A stretch of DNA of 64,000 nucleotides, from NCBI GenBank assembly GCA_043554545.1, contig CP121337.1:2480001-2544000 (forward strand), in the 5' to 3' direction. Every line of letters starts with the position of its first letter. Position 1 is the stretch's first letter. Below, in pieces: positions 36,487 to 45,495 of this stretch. A program made the position numbers and the translations under genes. Origin of the DNA: UBA7330 sp043554545. Lineage in GTDB: Bacteria > Bacteroidota > Bacteroidia > Cytophagales > Cyclobacteriaceae. Under the pieces are notes generated by a model that was given only the letters and a program-made list of their open reading frames with translations, was not told where the DNA came from and did not search any database.

Positions 36487-38733
36487 TTATTTAATTCTAT
36501 ATCTTAAACCGACGTAGGTATTCCTTCCAAATATAGGTCCCCATACCAAAGAACTGTCAAAATAATCGCTGAAGGGTTGATCACTAGCTAAAATTGGTTG
36601 ATTTTGTCTAAAATTTAACAAGTTTTCTACTCCTGCATATATCTCAAACTTACTATCCCTCCAACTTTTACTCACTTGAGAGCTCATCAAGATAAAATCT
36701 GGTGAACGCTCTGATAATGCATAAGCATCTGGATTGGATACTGTGCCTGGAATGCGCTTGCCACCCTGCCAATTAGCCGTGTAGTCAAATCTCCAGTGAT
36801 TTCGGGTTTCGTAAGCCAGATTGGCAAATGCCCTGTGCGTTGAAATGAGAGGTTTAGAAAGAAGCTTATTACCATATGTTGTCTGAACGTCAAACCACCG
36901 ATAAGCCAGCCTAAGATCTAGTCTGTTTATTAACTCATAGTCTACCTGCGCCTGAAAACTATTTGACCAGGATTGACCACTCAAATTGTAATAATTCACT
37001 TCCTGTGGATTAGCATCTAAATCGATTACAATTTGGTTTGTAAAATCTGTTCGATAGAAATCAAAACTCATACTACCATCTCGGTAGTCTAATGTGAATT
37101 CATGGGTCAGGTTAGCACCATAATTCCAGGCAACTTCCGGATCTAAACCATAAGGCTTGTTTGAATCATCTCCCTGAATAATAAAACTTCGGGAAGAAGC
37201 CATATAACCCATGTTTTCTGACAAAATGTTTGCCGTTCTTTGTCCACGACCAAGAGAGCCCCTTAAAACTGTGTTTTCTCCTATCAAATATCTCAGATGC
37301 AATCGAGGAGTAATAAATCCACCATATAGGTTATGATAATCCCCTCTGATCCCAGCTACCAGGTTAAACTGATCTGAACCCAGATATGAATATTCAAAAA
37401 ATCCGCCTGGTACTACTTCAGTCCTGTCAAAATTGCCGGGACCGAATCGTTCGTCATATTGATCATATTGAAAACTAGTACCTGTTTTAAATTGATGATT
37501 TGTTGAGCCAATAATACTTTGATAAATGAAATTACCATAGAGCATTCGCTGGGAGGCCACATAATCTCTTAAACCAAAAAATGTTTGATTGTCATGATGA
37601 CCACCTGATATTTGAAATCCAAAACTTTCATAGGGCTTAGTTGGGTTGACTTTCCCTATTTTAGCCCAGCCCTCCAACCTTTTGGTAAGCATTTGCATCC
37701 CCCAAATAGTATTCGAACCACGCTCTGACAGTTTAAAATCATTTTGACCACCTATGTTGTTGACATAAGTACCTTTTATTCCAAACTGTAAGTGTAATCC
37801 CTGATCACTATACAATTCCCAGCGATTCAAGCCGACAAATTGATTACCCAATGGATTGTCTAAAAATCCATCATTATTGTTGTCATTTTTAATGCTATTA
37901 TTCTTGCCATGTAGCAGCAATGCCGTACCCCATTTATCTCCAACATCTTGCCTGAGGTTTGCATTGAATTCAATGCGACCCATTTGGTTACCATAGGCAT
38001 TCAAATAAAGGCGATCCATGTTAGCAGGGTTTCTTAGATTTACATTGATCTGACCGGCAATGCTCTCGTAGCCATTGACAACTGATCCGGTTCCTTTATT
38101 TAATTGGATTGTCTCTATCCATGTCCCGGGAGTATATGTCAGTCCCTGAATAGCAGAAAGTCCGTGCACATCCGGTATATTTTCCCGCATAATCTGAGTG
38201 TAAGGTCCGGCTAAACCAAGCATTTGAATTTGTCTGGTTCCCGTAATTGCATCGGTAAACGAAACGTCGACACTTGGACTTGTCTCGAAGCTTTCCGAGA
38301 GGTTACAGCATGCAGCTTTAAGTAGTTCGCGCGCTCCAATTGTTTCTACTTTCTTGGCAGAAAGAAAATCAATAGTTGTTGTTTTTTGTCGGTATTCAAC
38401 CGCTACTTCTTCCAATTCACCATTCTGCGATAATTGGACATTCAAGAAAGATTGATTTTCAATAAGGATGGTATCACTTAAATATCCAATAAAACTTATA
38501 ACCAGGTGATTGTTATTCACATTGTTGCTCAGCCTGAAAATACCCAAAGTATCAGTTGTGACCCCGGTGGTGGTGCCAGACCAGTATACACTAGCCCCAT
38601 AAAGGGGCTCTGTAGCTCCTTCTGTAAGTCTGCCTACAACCCTACCCTCTATCCAATTTGATTGTGATAACAAGGTCATAGGAAGGACTAGAAGAAGAAT
38701 TGTTATGATCCTATTCAATAATGAATATAACAT
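36487..38733 (-). CDS. TonB-dependent receptor of the copper cluster
   Basis: A 748-residue outer-membrane receptor. Signal peptide (residues 1-23), then a carboxypeptidase-regulatory-like beta domain (about 27-110, GRVVGRLTEGATEPLYGASVYWSG), then a plug (about 125-235) that carries a CC pair in LLKAACCNLSESF. A 22-strand barrel ends in the aromatic strand NTYVGLRYRIK. Energised uptake through TonB is expected. The plug cysteine pair and the adjacent HMA and P-type ATPase genes point to a metal, probably copper, as ligand, as inference. The gene overlaps the HMA protein gene by one base. Confidence 0.88.
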   Translation of the reverse strand: MLYSLLNRIITILLLVLPMTLLSQSNWIEGRVVGRLTEGATEPLYGASVYWSGTTTGVTTDTLGIFRLSNNVNNNHLVISFIGYLSDTILIENQSFLNVQLSQNGELEEVAVEYRQKTTTIDFLSAKKVETIGARELLKAACCNLSESFETSPSVDVSFTDAITGTRQIQMLGLAGPYTQIMRENIPDVHGLSAIQGLTYTPGTWIETIQLNKGTGSVVNGYESIAGQINVNLRNPANMDRLYLNAYGNQMGRIEFNANLRQDVGDKWGTALLLHGKNNSIKNDNNNDGFLDNPLGNQFVGLNRWELYSDQGLHLQFGIKGTYVNNIGGQNDFKLSERGSNTIWGMQMLTKRLEGWAKIGKVNPTKPYESFGFQISGGHHDNQTFFGLRDYVASQRMLYGNFIYQSIIGSTNHQFKTGTSFQYDQYDERFGPGNFDRTEVVPGGFFEYSYLGSDQFNLVAGIRGDYHNLYGGFITPRLHLRYLIGENTVLRGSLGRGQRTANILSENMGYMASSRSFIIQGDDSNKPYGLDPEVAWNYGANLTHEFTLDYRDGSMSFDFYRTDFTNQIVIDLDANPQEVNYYNLSGQSWSNSFQAQVDYELINRLDLRLAYRWFDVQTTYGNKLLSKPLISTHRAFANLAYETRNHWRFDYTANWQGGKRIPGTVSNPDAYALSERSPDFILMSSQVSKSWRDSKFEIYAGVENLLNFRQNQPILASDQPFSDYFDSSLVWGPIFGRNTYVGLRYRIK

Positions 38734-39083
38734 CAGTGAGTCTTTAGACCTCCTCGATATTCACAGCAAAAAGGCAACTTTTCATAAGCCTTTTTTTCGG
38801 ACTTTACTTTTTCTGTATCATGTCCATATTCAGCAACCGCCTTATGAAGGTCTTCAACAGTAACTTTTTCGGGTTTGTAAATAACCGTCAAGAATTTAGA
38901 CTCCTTATTCCATTCAGTAAATTTCACTCCATTGATGAGGGATGCATTTTCAATCCTTTCCTTACACATTTCACATACACCCGCAACCTTAAAAGTTGTT
39001 GTATCAATTTTATTTTGTGCAATAGTTGAGTGAGACGCAGAAAGGGCAACTACGATCAAAAAAGATATATAAATTAATTTCAT
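38733..39083 (-). CDS. Exported heavy-metal-associated (HMA) protein
   Basis: A 116-residue periplasmic metallochaperone-like protein. The signal peptide (residues 1-22, ending STIAQ) is followed by an HMA fold with the metal pair in AGVCEMCKERIENASLINGV (residues 34-53) and the strand KVTVEDLHKAVAEYGHD. The tail adds another cysteine pair (PFCCEYRGG). Likely carries Cu or a similar metal to or from the TonB receptor, whose gene follows with a one-base overlap. Confidence 0.85.
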   Translation of the reverse strand: MKLIYISFLIVVALSASHSTIAQNKIDTTTFKVAGVCEMCKERIENASLINGVKFTEWNKESKFLTVIYKPEKVTVEDLHKAVAEYGHDTEKVKSEKKAYEKLPFCCEYRGGLKTH

Positions 39084-39152
39084 TGGTTTTGTTATTAAGC
39101 GTATTAATTCAAAGTAAGTGGCAGGCTGCCAAAATTGATAAATAGCTTAAGA

Positions 39153-39533
39153 CTAACCGTAGTATGTGAGGTTGCAATTGACGAGCCAAATGGGTAAATT
39201 ATTTGGCGGCGGCAAATCGGCAAAAAAGGAAACATTAGTAATTTCAGTAAATACTATTTCATGGTGTTCAATAAACTCATGAGCAACAAACAACCCTTGA
39301 ACAAAATCGAAAATAATATTTGATGGAAGCTGATCTTCTTCTGATGAAAGCGCATAAGTGTCATCATCACAGCATCCTGACATGACGTCATCCATTCCAC
39401 AACAACAGTCTTTCCCGTGACCAAATAGCTCAATTTCTTCAAGCTCTCCTAGACAGTAGTGAAGATTGACTGTAAATCCAGCAGATGAAAGGGCATAAAA
39501 CCCAGAGAGTAATATGAGTGTTAAAGTTTTCAC
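39153..39533 (-). CDS. HYC_CC_PP family protein
   Basis: A 126-residue exported protein starting at GTG (39531-39533). A short signal peptide (LTLILLSGFYALSSAG) precedes the family pattern: HYC in VNLHYCLGELEE, clustered cysteines in KDCCCGMDDVMSGCCDD, and PP in FADLPPPNNLP. These HYC_CC_PP proteins are limited to Bacteroidota and are often next to copper genes. The seven or so Cys/His residues suggest metal binding. First gene of the minus-strand copper cluster, 69 bp before the HMA protein. Function unproven. Confidence 0.8.
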   Translation of the reverse strand: MKTLTLILLSGFYALSSAGFTVNLHYCLGELEEIELFGHGKDCCCGMDDVMSGCCDDDTYALSSEEDQLPSNIIFDFVQGLFVAHEFIEHHEIVFTEITNVSFFADLPPPNNLPIWLVNCNLTYYG

Positions 39534-39674
39534 TTTACAAATAAACGAAATTAGGAACTATAAGTTCCATTCACTAAAGGTAATAGGGTTCAGAAAATTA
39601 CTGCCAAATACTATTTTCATGAATAAATTATCTGCGCGCCCGATCTTCAACATAAAATATTTCATAAAAATTAG

Positions 39675-39724
39675 TATGCATGCATAACAAATTTCCTTAC
39701 CTTTGATTTATTATGCATGCATAA
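39675..39724 (+). promoter_or_regulatory. Paired palindromic operators around the acyl-CoA dehydrogenase promoter
   Basis: Two identical 12-bp perfect palindromes TATGCATGCATA occur at 39675-39686 and 39712-39723 (the second extends to TTATGCATGCATAA). Their start-to-start distance is 37 bp, followed in both cases by ACAAA. Between them lies a -7 element TACCTTTG (39698-39705), with TATG at 39675-39678 exactly 19 bp upstream as -33. One operator thus covers -33 and the other lies just past the start point, ideal for repression by a dimeric factor (MarR or TetR type, inferred). Confidence 0.75.
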
Positions 39725-39745
39725 CAAAAATGATTAATAAACCAC

Positions 39746-41554
39746 ATGGAATCAGTAGTAAGTAAAAATTCAATTAAAGGCGGAGAATTCATCATCAAAG
39801 AAACCCTATCTGAAGAAATTTTTATTCCGGAAGAGTTTTCAGAAGAACAAAAAATGATGGCCGCAGCGGCACAAGAGTTTTTAGATAAGGAGATTTTCCC
39901 ACATGTCGAAAGGATCGATAGTTTAGAAGAAGGACTAATGTCTTCGATTATGTCTAAAGCAGGAGATCTTGGTCTTTTAGGTGTTTCAATACCTGAAGCT
40001 TATGGGGGTCTTGGAATGAGCTTTAATACGAGCATGCTCATGGCAGATATCATCGCTGCATCCGGTTCCTTCTCCACTGCATACGGAGCACACACCGGGA
40101 TTGGCACACTTCCTATTCTCTATTATGGAACTGAGGAGCAAAAACAGAAGTATTTACCGAAATTAACGTCAGGAGAATGGAAAGCTTCTTACTGCCTGAC
40201 AGAACCAGATGCGGGCTCTGATGCCAATTCAGGTAAAACGAAGGCCAAATTGACCGATGATGGCAAAAATTATCTTATCAATGGTCAAAAAATGTGGATC
40301 TCCAATGCTGGATTTGCAGAACTGTTTATCGTATTTGCCAAAATTGATGATGATAAAAACCTAACCGCTTTTTTAGTTGAGAAATCATTTGGTGGTATCA
40401 CCATGAATGATGAAGAAAGGAAGCTGGGTATTAAAGGATCATCTACCCGACAAGTTTTCTTTAATGACTGTAAGGTTCCGGTTGAAAATATGCTTTCTGA
40501 GCGTGAGAATGGTTTCAAAATTGCCGTGAACGTGCTCAATGTCGGAAGGATAAAGTTGGGTGCCGGCGTGATCAATGCATGCAAGCACGTTGCTTCACTT
40601 GCCACCAATTATGCCAATGAACGCAAACAATTCGGCGTTTCGATTTCAAGTTTTGGAGCTATCAAACAAAAGTTAGCTACCATAACTGTAAAAACTTATG
40701 GTATTGAATCTGCCTCCTACCGGGCAGGTCAAAATATTGATGACTACATCAAATTATTAATCGATCAGGGAAAAGATCCAAATCAGGCTAAGCTCAAAAG
40801 TCTTGAACAATTTGCCATTGAATGTGCTATTATTAAAATTCACGGTTCAGAAGTGCTGGATTATACAGTAGATGAAGGAGTGCAGATTTATGGAGGAATG
40901 GGATTTTCTGAGGAAGCACCCATGGCGAGGGCTTACCGGGATGCTAGAATCACGAGGATCTACGAAGGCACCAACGAAATTAACAGAATGCTTCTGGTAG
41001 GAATGATTTTTAAGAAGGCGTTGAAAGGTGAAATGGATTTCTTTACCCCAGCGCAAGAAGTAGGCAAAGAATTGACCTCAGTCCCTTCTTTTGGAAGTAT
41101 TGATAAATCAGTTCCACTAGCAACTGAAAAAGAAACAATCAGAAACCTTAAAAAAGCATTGCTTATGGCTGCAGGAAAAGCAGCAGAAGTCTATGGCACC
41201 AAGCTCAATGACGAACAGGAGCTTTTGATGCATCTGGCCGACATGGTTATCGAGATTTATGTAGCAGAATCTGTTTTATTAAGAACAGAGAAATTAATGA
41301 AATTATATGGAGAGGATGGAAGCAGACTGTATCAGGACCTGGCACAGCTTTATTTATATGAAGCAGTTCGAAAGATCAAAGAACATGGTGATGAGGCAGT
41401 CTCTTCTTTTACTACGGGAGACGAACTTAAAGTAATGCTGATGGGGATGAAACGCTTCACCAAAAATGACCCCATTAATACGACAATACTCAAAAGACGG
41501 GTGGCTGATCAAATGATTGAGGCTAACAAATTCCCATATTCCTTATACCAATAG
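39746..41554 (+). CDS. Acyl-CoA dehydrogenase, long two-part form
   Basis: A 602-residue FAD enzyme oxidising acyl-CoA at the alpha-beta bond in fatty-acid breakdown. The N-terminal helical domain is followed by YCLTEPDAGSDANS and MWISNAGFAELFIVFA (FAD and substrate contacts, about residues 149-205), the C-terminal four-helix domain, and the signature IYGGMGFSEEAPMARAYRDARITRIYEGTNEINR (about 378-411). After residue 440 an extra 160-residue helical domain resembles the VLCAD/ACAD9 type and would favour long chains or membrane association. Monocistronic: paired operators precede it, a terminator follows. Confidence 0.92.
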   Translation: MESVVSKNSIKGGEFIIKETLSEEIFIPEEFSEEQKMMAAAAQEFLDKEIFPHVERIDSLEEGLMSSIMSKAGDLGLLGVSIPEAYGGLGMSFNTSMLMADIIAASGSFSTAYGAHTGIGTLPILYYGTEEQKQKYLPKLTSGEWKASYCLTEPDAGSDANSGKTKAKLTDDGKNYLINGQKMWISNAGFAELFIVFAKIDDDKNLTAFLVEKSFGGITMNDEERKLGIKGSSTRQVFFNDCKVPVENMLSERENGFKIAVNVLNVGRIKLGAGVINACKHVASLATNYANERKQFGVSISSFGAIKQKLATITVKTYGIESASYRAGQNIDDYIKLLIDQGKDPNQAKLKSLEQFAIECAIIKIHGSEVLDYTVDEGVQIYGGMGFSEEAPMARAYRDARITRIYEGTNEINRMLLVGMIFKKALKGEMDFFTPAQEVGKELTSVPSFGSIDKSVPLATEKETIRNLKKALLMAAGKAAEVYGTKLNDEQELLMHLADMVIEIYVAESVLLRTEKLMKLYGEDGSRLYQDLAQLYLYEAVRKIKEHGDEAVSSFTTGDELKVMLMGMKRFTKNDPINTTILKRRVADQMIEANKFPYSLYQ

Positions 41555-41580
41555 GCAAAGAATTTAAAATTATGTGAACT

Positions 41581-41607
41581 AAAGCCGACCTAGTCGGCTT
41601 TTTTTAT
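41581..41607 (+). terminator. Intrinsic terminator after the acyl-CoA dehydrogenase
   Basis: Perfect 8-bp stem AAGCCGAC / GTCGGCTT (41582-41589 with 41593-41600) with a CTA loop, followed by a T run. Textbook rho-independent terminator, 28 bp after the stop codon. Confidence 0.9.
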
Positions 41608-41614
41608 AATAAAC

Positions 41615-41631
41615 AAGTAAACGGTTTACTT
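41615..41631 (+). promoter_or_regulatory. 17-bp palindrome, candidate TetR-type operator
   Basis: AAGTAAAC-G-GTTTACTT is a perfect inverted repeat around one base, 24 bp before the ATG of the next gene. Size and symmetry resemble TetR-family operators. It is distinct from the preceding terminator hairpin. No regulator gene is adjacent. Confidence 0.55.
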
Positions 41632-41654
41632 TAAGCAAAGGATCAGATAATTTT

Positions 41655-43109
41655 ATGACTAATAATATCGGATTAGCGGGAATGGAACAATTCAAAAAAT
41701 TAACAACCAAAGAGAAGGCACTACAGCTGAATCTGGACGATAAGATCTATGGCACTATTGCTGAAATTGGCGGTGGACAAGAAGTAGCAGATTGGTTTTT
41801 CAAAGCGGGAGCTGCTTCAGGAACCATTGCTAAAACCATGTCAGCTTATGATATGACTTTTAGTGATGCCATCTACGGTAAATGTGATCGGTACGTTTGT
41901 GAGGAAAAGGTCATGAAAATGTTGAACAGAGAGTATTCTCTGCTCTCTCAAAGGCTAACTCACAGAGCTAAAAGATCCCACTTTTTTGCATTCGCCAACA
42001 CAGTAGAGGTCTTAAACTTTAAGAAAACCAATGAAGGCCATGGCTGGATTGGACTGCGGTTCCAAAAACATTCCAACTCTGAACCAAACGACTGCATCAT
42101 TCACATCATGCTCAGGGATAACGATGCCTTGTGGCAACAGCAGGTACTTGGTATTGTTGGTGTAAACCTTATCCATGCCTGCTTTTCCTATAATGAACCT
42201 GAAGAAATTATAAATTCCTTAGCTGATAATCTTACATCAGGAAGAGTTGAAATCGATTTTTTTAGGCTGGAAGGTCCAGACTTTCATCACGTAGATAACC
42301 GATTAATGAGTCTTAAATTGGTTAAAAATGGCTTGACACATGCGACCATGTTTGATCCAAAAGGCAACGTACTTCAACCTTCAGCAGCACTATATAAGAA
42401 AAACATTTTTGTGCTTCGGGGTAGGTTCAAGCCGATTACACATGTGAATGTTGACATGATGCTTTCAGGCATGAGGGCATACAGAAAGGAAAGTGATGTA
42501 GAAATAAGCAAGATTCAATCCATCTGCGAAATTACCCTAAATGACCTCACTCTCGAGGGAGAAATTGATGAAAATGATTTTCTTGATCGGGTAGATTTAT
42601 TGTGCTCACTTGGGCAAAATGTGATGATTTCCAACTATCAGGAACACTATAAGTTAGCCGCATATTTATCTCAGTATACACGAAGAAAGAAGATTGGCAT
42701 CGTAGTGGGATATTATAACCTGGTACGAATATTCAACGAAAAATACTATGAAAACCTTAATGGAGGTATATTGGAATCTTTCAGTAGACTCTTTGGAAGT
42801 AATGTGAAACTATACGTTTACCCAACCTTAGAACAAGGTACTGACAATATTCTGACTTCTAAATCATTCACGCCTCCAAGCCATTTGAAGCAACTCTTCA
42901 ACTTCTTTCAGGAAAACGAACAAATCGCAGATTTGGAAGGTGCAAAAGTGGAGAATATGCATATCATTTCTGATAATGTGCTAAAGATGATCAACGAGGG
43001 AGAACCAGGATGGGAAGAATTCGTACCTAGAAAAGTTTCTGATGCGATCAAGAAAACCCACATGTTCGATTTGCCTTATGAGTTGCAAGTAGATGAAGAA
43101 GATCTATAG
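41655..43109 (+). CDS. Conserved protein of unknown function (484 aa)
   Basis: A large cytoplasmic-looking protein with no signal peptide or membrane helix. Conserved-looking blocks: TTKEKALQLNLDDKIYGTIAEIGGGQEVADWFF (residues about 17-49), KTMSAYDMTFSDAIYG, EGHGWIGLRFQ and IGIVVGYYNLVRIFNEKYY. I recognise this as a family found widely in Bacteroidota and some Proteobacteria; relatives are sometimes labelled TonB-dependent receptor or nicotinate-nucleotide adenylyltransferase. Neither label is supported here: there is no barrel, no signal and no nucleotidyltransferase HxGH motif. Its own palindrome (41615-41631) suggests regulated expression. Function unknown. Confidence 0.75.
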   Translation: MTNNIGLAGMEQFKKLTTKEKALQLNLDDKIYGTIAEIGGGQEVADWFFKAGAASGTIAKTMSAYDMTFSDAIYGKCDRYVCEEKVMKMLNREYSLLSQRLTHRAKRSHFFAFANTVEVLNFKKTNEGHGWIGLRFQKHSNSEPNDCIIHIMLRDNDALWQQQVLGIVGVNLIHACFSYNEPEEIINSLADNLTSGRVEIDFFRLEGPDFHHVDNRLMSLKLVKNGLTHATMFDPKGNVLQPSAALYKKNIFVLRGRFKPITHVNVDMMLSGMRAYRKESDVEISKIQSICEITLNDLTLEGEIDENDFLDRVDLLCSLGQNVMISNYQEHYKLAAYLSQYTRRKKIGIVVGYYNLVRIFNEKYYENLNGGILESFSRLFGSNVKLYVYPTLEQGTDNILTSKSFTPPSHLKQLFNFFQENEQIADLEGAKVENMHIISDNVLKMINEGEPGWEEFVPRKVSDAIKKTHMFDLPYELQVDEEDL

Positions 43110-43125
43110 CTAACCAACTTTTACT

Positions 43126-43153
43126 TTTGCTTCCCTCCCTTTTGCTATATTTG
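43126..43153 (+). promoter_or_regulatory. Candidate promoter of the sodium symporter gene
   Basis: TTTG (43126-43129) and TATATTTG (43146-43153) match the Bacteroidota elements, but the spacer is 16 bp, slightly short. The ATG lies 18 bp downstream. Confidence 0.4.
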
Positions 43154-43171
43154 ATCGTTTAACGATTGACT

Positions 43172-44566
43172 ATGGCAACAAACCGAGGTTCTTTTTCTAG
43201 CAAAGCAGGATTTATCTTAGCAGCAGCAGGCTCTGCTGTGGGTTTAGGGAATATTTGGAAATTTCCTTTTGAAGTCGCCAACGGAGGAGGTGCTGCTTTT
43301 GTCATTATGTACCTGCTATTTTGCTTCCTACTATGCTTCCCGGTCATGGTCACTGAAATAGCCATTGGAAGAAAGACACAAAAAAACCCGGTAGGTGCAT
43401 TTATTGCCCTCGGATTTCCCAGATGGAGTATCATTGGCAAAATGGGTATCCTGGCTGGCATACTTATCTTATCATTTTACAATGTCGTGGCCGGATGGGC
43501 ATTTGGCTATTTCATTCAGATGAGCATCGGTAATTTTGAGATTGGGAATCAGTTTGGTGATTATATTAATAACATTGGGAGGGTTGGACTTTACGGCATA
43601 TTATTTATGATTGCAACAGCTTTTGTAGTCAGTAAAGGAATATCCGGAGGTGTAGAGAGAGCGTCCAAAATTCTTATGCCCACACTTGTTACCATCATTG
43701 TATTGCTGGTCCTCTATTCATTAACCTTACCACATGCTTTTGAAGGAATATCCTATTACCTGGTTCCACAGTTTTCTGAAATAAATTTCTCGGTAGTTTA
43801 TAATGCACTGGGACAAGCATTCTTTTCCCTATCATTAGGAATGGGTGCTTTGATCACCTATGGTAGTTATGTATCCAAGCAGGACAACATCATCACTTCT
43901 GCAGCCATGATTACGGTCGCTGATGCAGGAATTGCTTTCCTCGCTGGATTGATGATGTTTCCCTTCGCTGCTTATATCAGCAATGGGGCAGCTGAAACAG
44001 TTCAAGGTGGGCCTGGATTGATCTTCACTGTTCTTCCTGGCGCATTTGAATCCATCGGGCCTGTATTGGGTAGGGTTGTTGGCTCACTGTTTTTCCTTTT
44101 ACTTTCATTTGCTGCTTTAACTTCAACCATCTCACTTCTAGAGGTCCCAGTGACTTATGCCGTAGATGAGCTTAAATTAAAAAGAAGTCATGCAGTTTGG
44201 GTGATTGCCCTATTCATTTTCATGATGGGTGTTCCCTCACTGATTTCTAGTGGTGACTCAAAATTCTTCACAAATTTCATTACCTATTTTGGTTCATCTG
44301 TACCCACCAGTTTTCTGGATTTCGTACAACACATAGGTAGCGACACCTTACTTCCTTTGGGAGGGTTCCTGATGACCGTTTTTGCAGCCTATGTATGGAA
44401 AAAACACAACTTGAATAAAGAGATAGAAGAAGGATACCCGGGATTCAAGGGGACATTAGTTGAGCGATATATAGATTTTGCCATTAGCTACCTCTGCCCT
44501 GCCGTACTGGGAGTAATCTTCTTACTTACAGTTCTTAGTAGATTTTTTGGCGTGGAAGTCTTTTGA
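43172..44566 (+). CDS. Sodium-dependent neurotransmitter-symporter-family transporter (NSS/SNF)
   Basis: A 464-residue inner-membrane sodium symporter, probably for an amino acid. The start is the ATG at 43172; an in-frame TTG six bases upstream is unlikely. The first helix carries the diagnostic SKAGFILAAAGSAVGLGNIWKFPFEVANGGGAAF (sodium sites), and about 11 helices follow. FSLSLGMGALITYGSY is the helix-6/7 region with further sodium ligands. Bacterial members such as LeuT, Tyt1 and MhsT carry Leu, Tyr or other amino acids; the substrate here cannot be told. Convergent with the next gene, one base apart. Confidence 0.92.
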   Translation: MATNRGSFSSKAGFILAAAGSAVGLGNIWKFPFEVANGGGAAFVIMYLLFCFLLCFPVMVTEIAIGRKTQKNPVGAFIALGFPRWSIIGKMGILAGILILSFYNVVAGWAFGYFIQMSIGNFEIGNQFGDYINNIGRVGLYGILFMIATAFVVSKGISGGVERASKILMPTLVTIIVLLVLYSLTLPHAFEGISYYLVPQFSEINFSVVYNALGQAFFSLSLGMGALITYGSYVSKQDNIITSAAMITVADAGIAFLAGLMMFPFAAYISNGAAETVQGGPGLIFTVLPGAFESIGPVLGRVVGSLFFLLLSFAALTSTISLLEVPVTYAVDELKLKRSHAVWVIALFIFMMGVPSLISSGDSKFFTNFITYFGSSVPTSFLDFVQHIGSDTLLPLGGFLMTVFAAYVWKKHNLNKEIEEGYPGFKGTLVERYIDFAISYLCPAVLGVIFLLTVLSRFFGVEVF

Positions 44567-44567
44567 G

Positions 44568-45347
44568 TTATTCCTTTACGAAAGATCCGGGATCTTTGCC
44601 GTTGAAATAGATGATGTACTCCCCTTTCCAAAGCCTTCGTATATCAACCTGAGTTCCCACGCCTTCTAACACCATCTTATCTTCAGGATCATAAATTTTA
44701 TAAGAAGTATTTCTAGAAAACTTAATTAAAGAATTAGATCTCTTCGGTGAAAAGGAAACCGGATCAGGATAAAAATGGTAGTCGATGTCTCTGGAATACA
44801 AATATTTATTACTGGGGAATATATATTTTAATCGGTACTTGTTGGCTCCTTCCTCTAGGTTTGGTATGTAGTCATAATTGGTGCCTTCAAATACTCCTTT
44901 TGCCTCCATTGTTGCCACTTCTTCCCAAATACCCGCATTGTATTTTTCAATGGCATACTGCCCACCTACTTTGTCGCCGACAGCTTTCCAGTTAAGTAAT
45001 GAATCTGTAAGTAGTATCTCCTTAAAGCCAAAAGTGGTGTGAAAAAATATCGCATCAGGATTCAGTATAATGGGACTACACCCCTCCCTATGTATAATTT
45101 TAATAGTAACTGGTGTATATATATCAATTCTATCAAAATCCAGGGTTATTGCACTCTGCTTAGGATTAATCGCTTTGCGTTTTCCATTAATGTATAGGTC
45201 GCTAATACAGAAATTAGCTCCTACAGGATCATAGGGGTTTTGTATGAACAAAACCTTGCCTTGATAAACACCAGTGAAGTGCGTTTCACTAGCAATCTCC
45301 TGTTCATTGAACTGAATAAGTATAGATAAAATAAGCAGCGGCAGCAC
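44568..45347 (-). CDS. Uncharacterised secreted protein
   Basis: A 259-residue protein starting with GTG at 45347; no in-frame ATG gives the hydrophobic start LPLLILSILIQF, which acts as a short signal peptide. The body looks all-beta: an N-terminal part (HFTGVYQGKVLFIQNPYDP, DLYINGKRKA), a middle block with LNWKAVGDKVGGQYAIEKYNAG that resembles a fibronectin-type sandwich, and a closing strand GEYIIYFNGKDPGSF. No Pfam-style motif recognised; it recalls proteins of Bacteroidota with type-IX-like sorting domains, but no clear C-terminal signal is seen. Function unknown. Confidence 0.6.
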   Translation of the reverse strand: MLPLLILSILIQFNEQEIASETHFTGVYQGKVLFIQNPYDPVGANFCISDLYINGKRKAINPKQSAITLDFDRIDIYTPVTIKIIHREGCSPIILNPDAIFFHTTFGFKEILLTDSLLNWKAVGDKVGGQYAIEKYNAGIWEEVATMEAKGVFEGTNYDYIPNLEEGANKYRLKYIFPSNKYLYSRDIDYHFYPDPVSFSPKRSNSLIKFSRNTSYKIYDPEDKMVLEGVGTQVDIRRLWKGEYIIYFNGKDPGSFVKE

Positions 45348-45495
45348 AATTACTCATCAAGTTAATGCTATAAAGTTAAACATTATAAGAATTAATAACG
45401 CACTAAGTCAAATCAGATGACCGGTCAATAAATCGGCCAAATATTTTCGTAAGATTCGTTTTTTCTTTAACTTCTAGGTAATCAACATTAATCCC

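Noticed and set aside
41655..43109. Labelling the 484-aa protein a TonB-dependent receptor or nicotinate-nucleotide adenylyltransferase
   Set aside because: No signal peptide, plug or barrel; no HxGH nucleotidyltransferase motif. Such names seem to be propagated errors.
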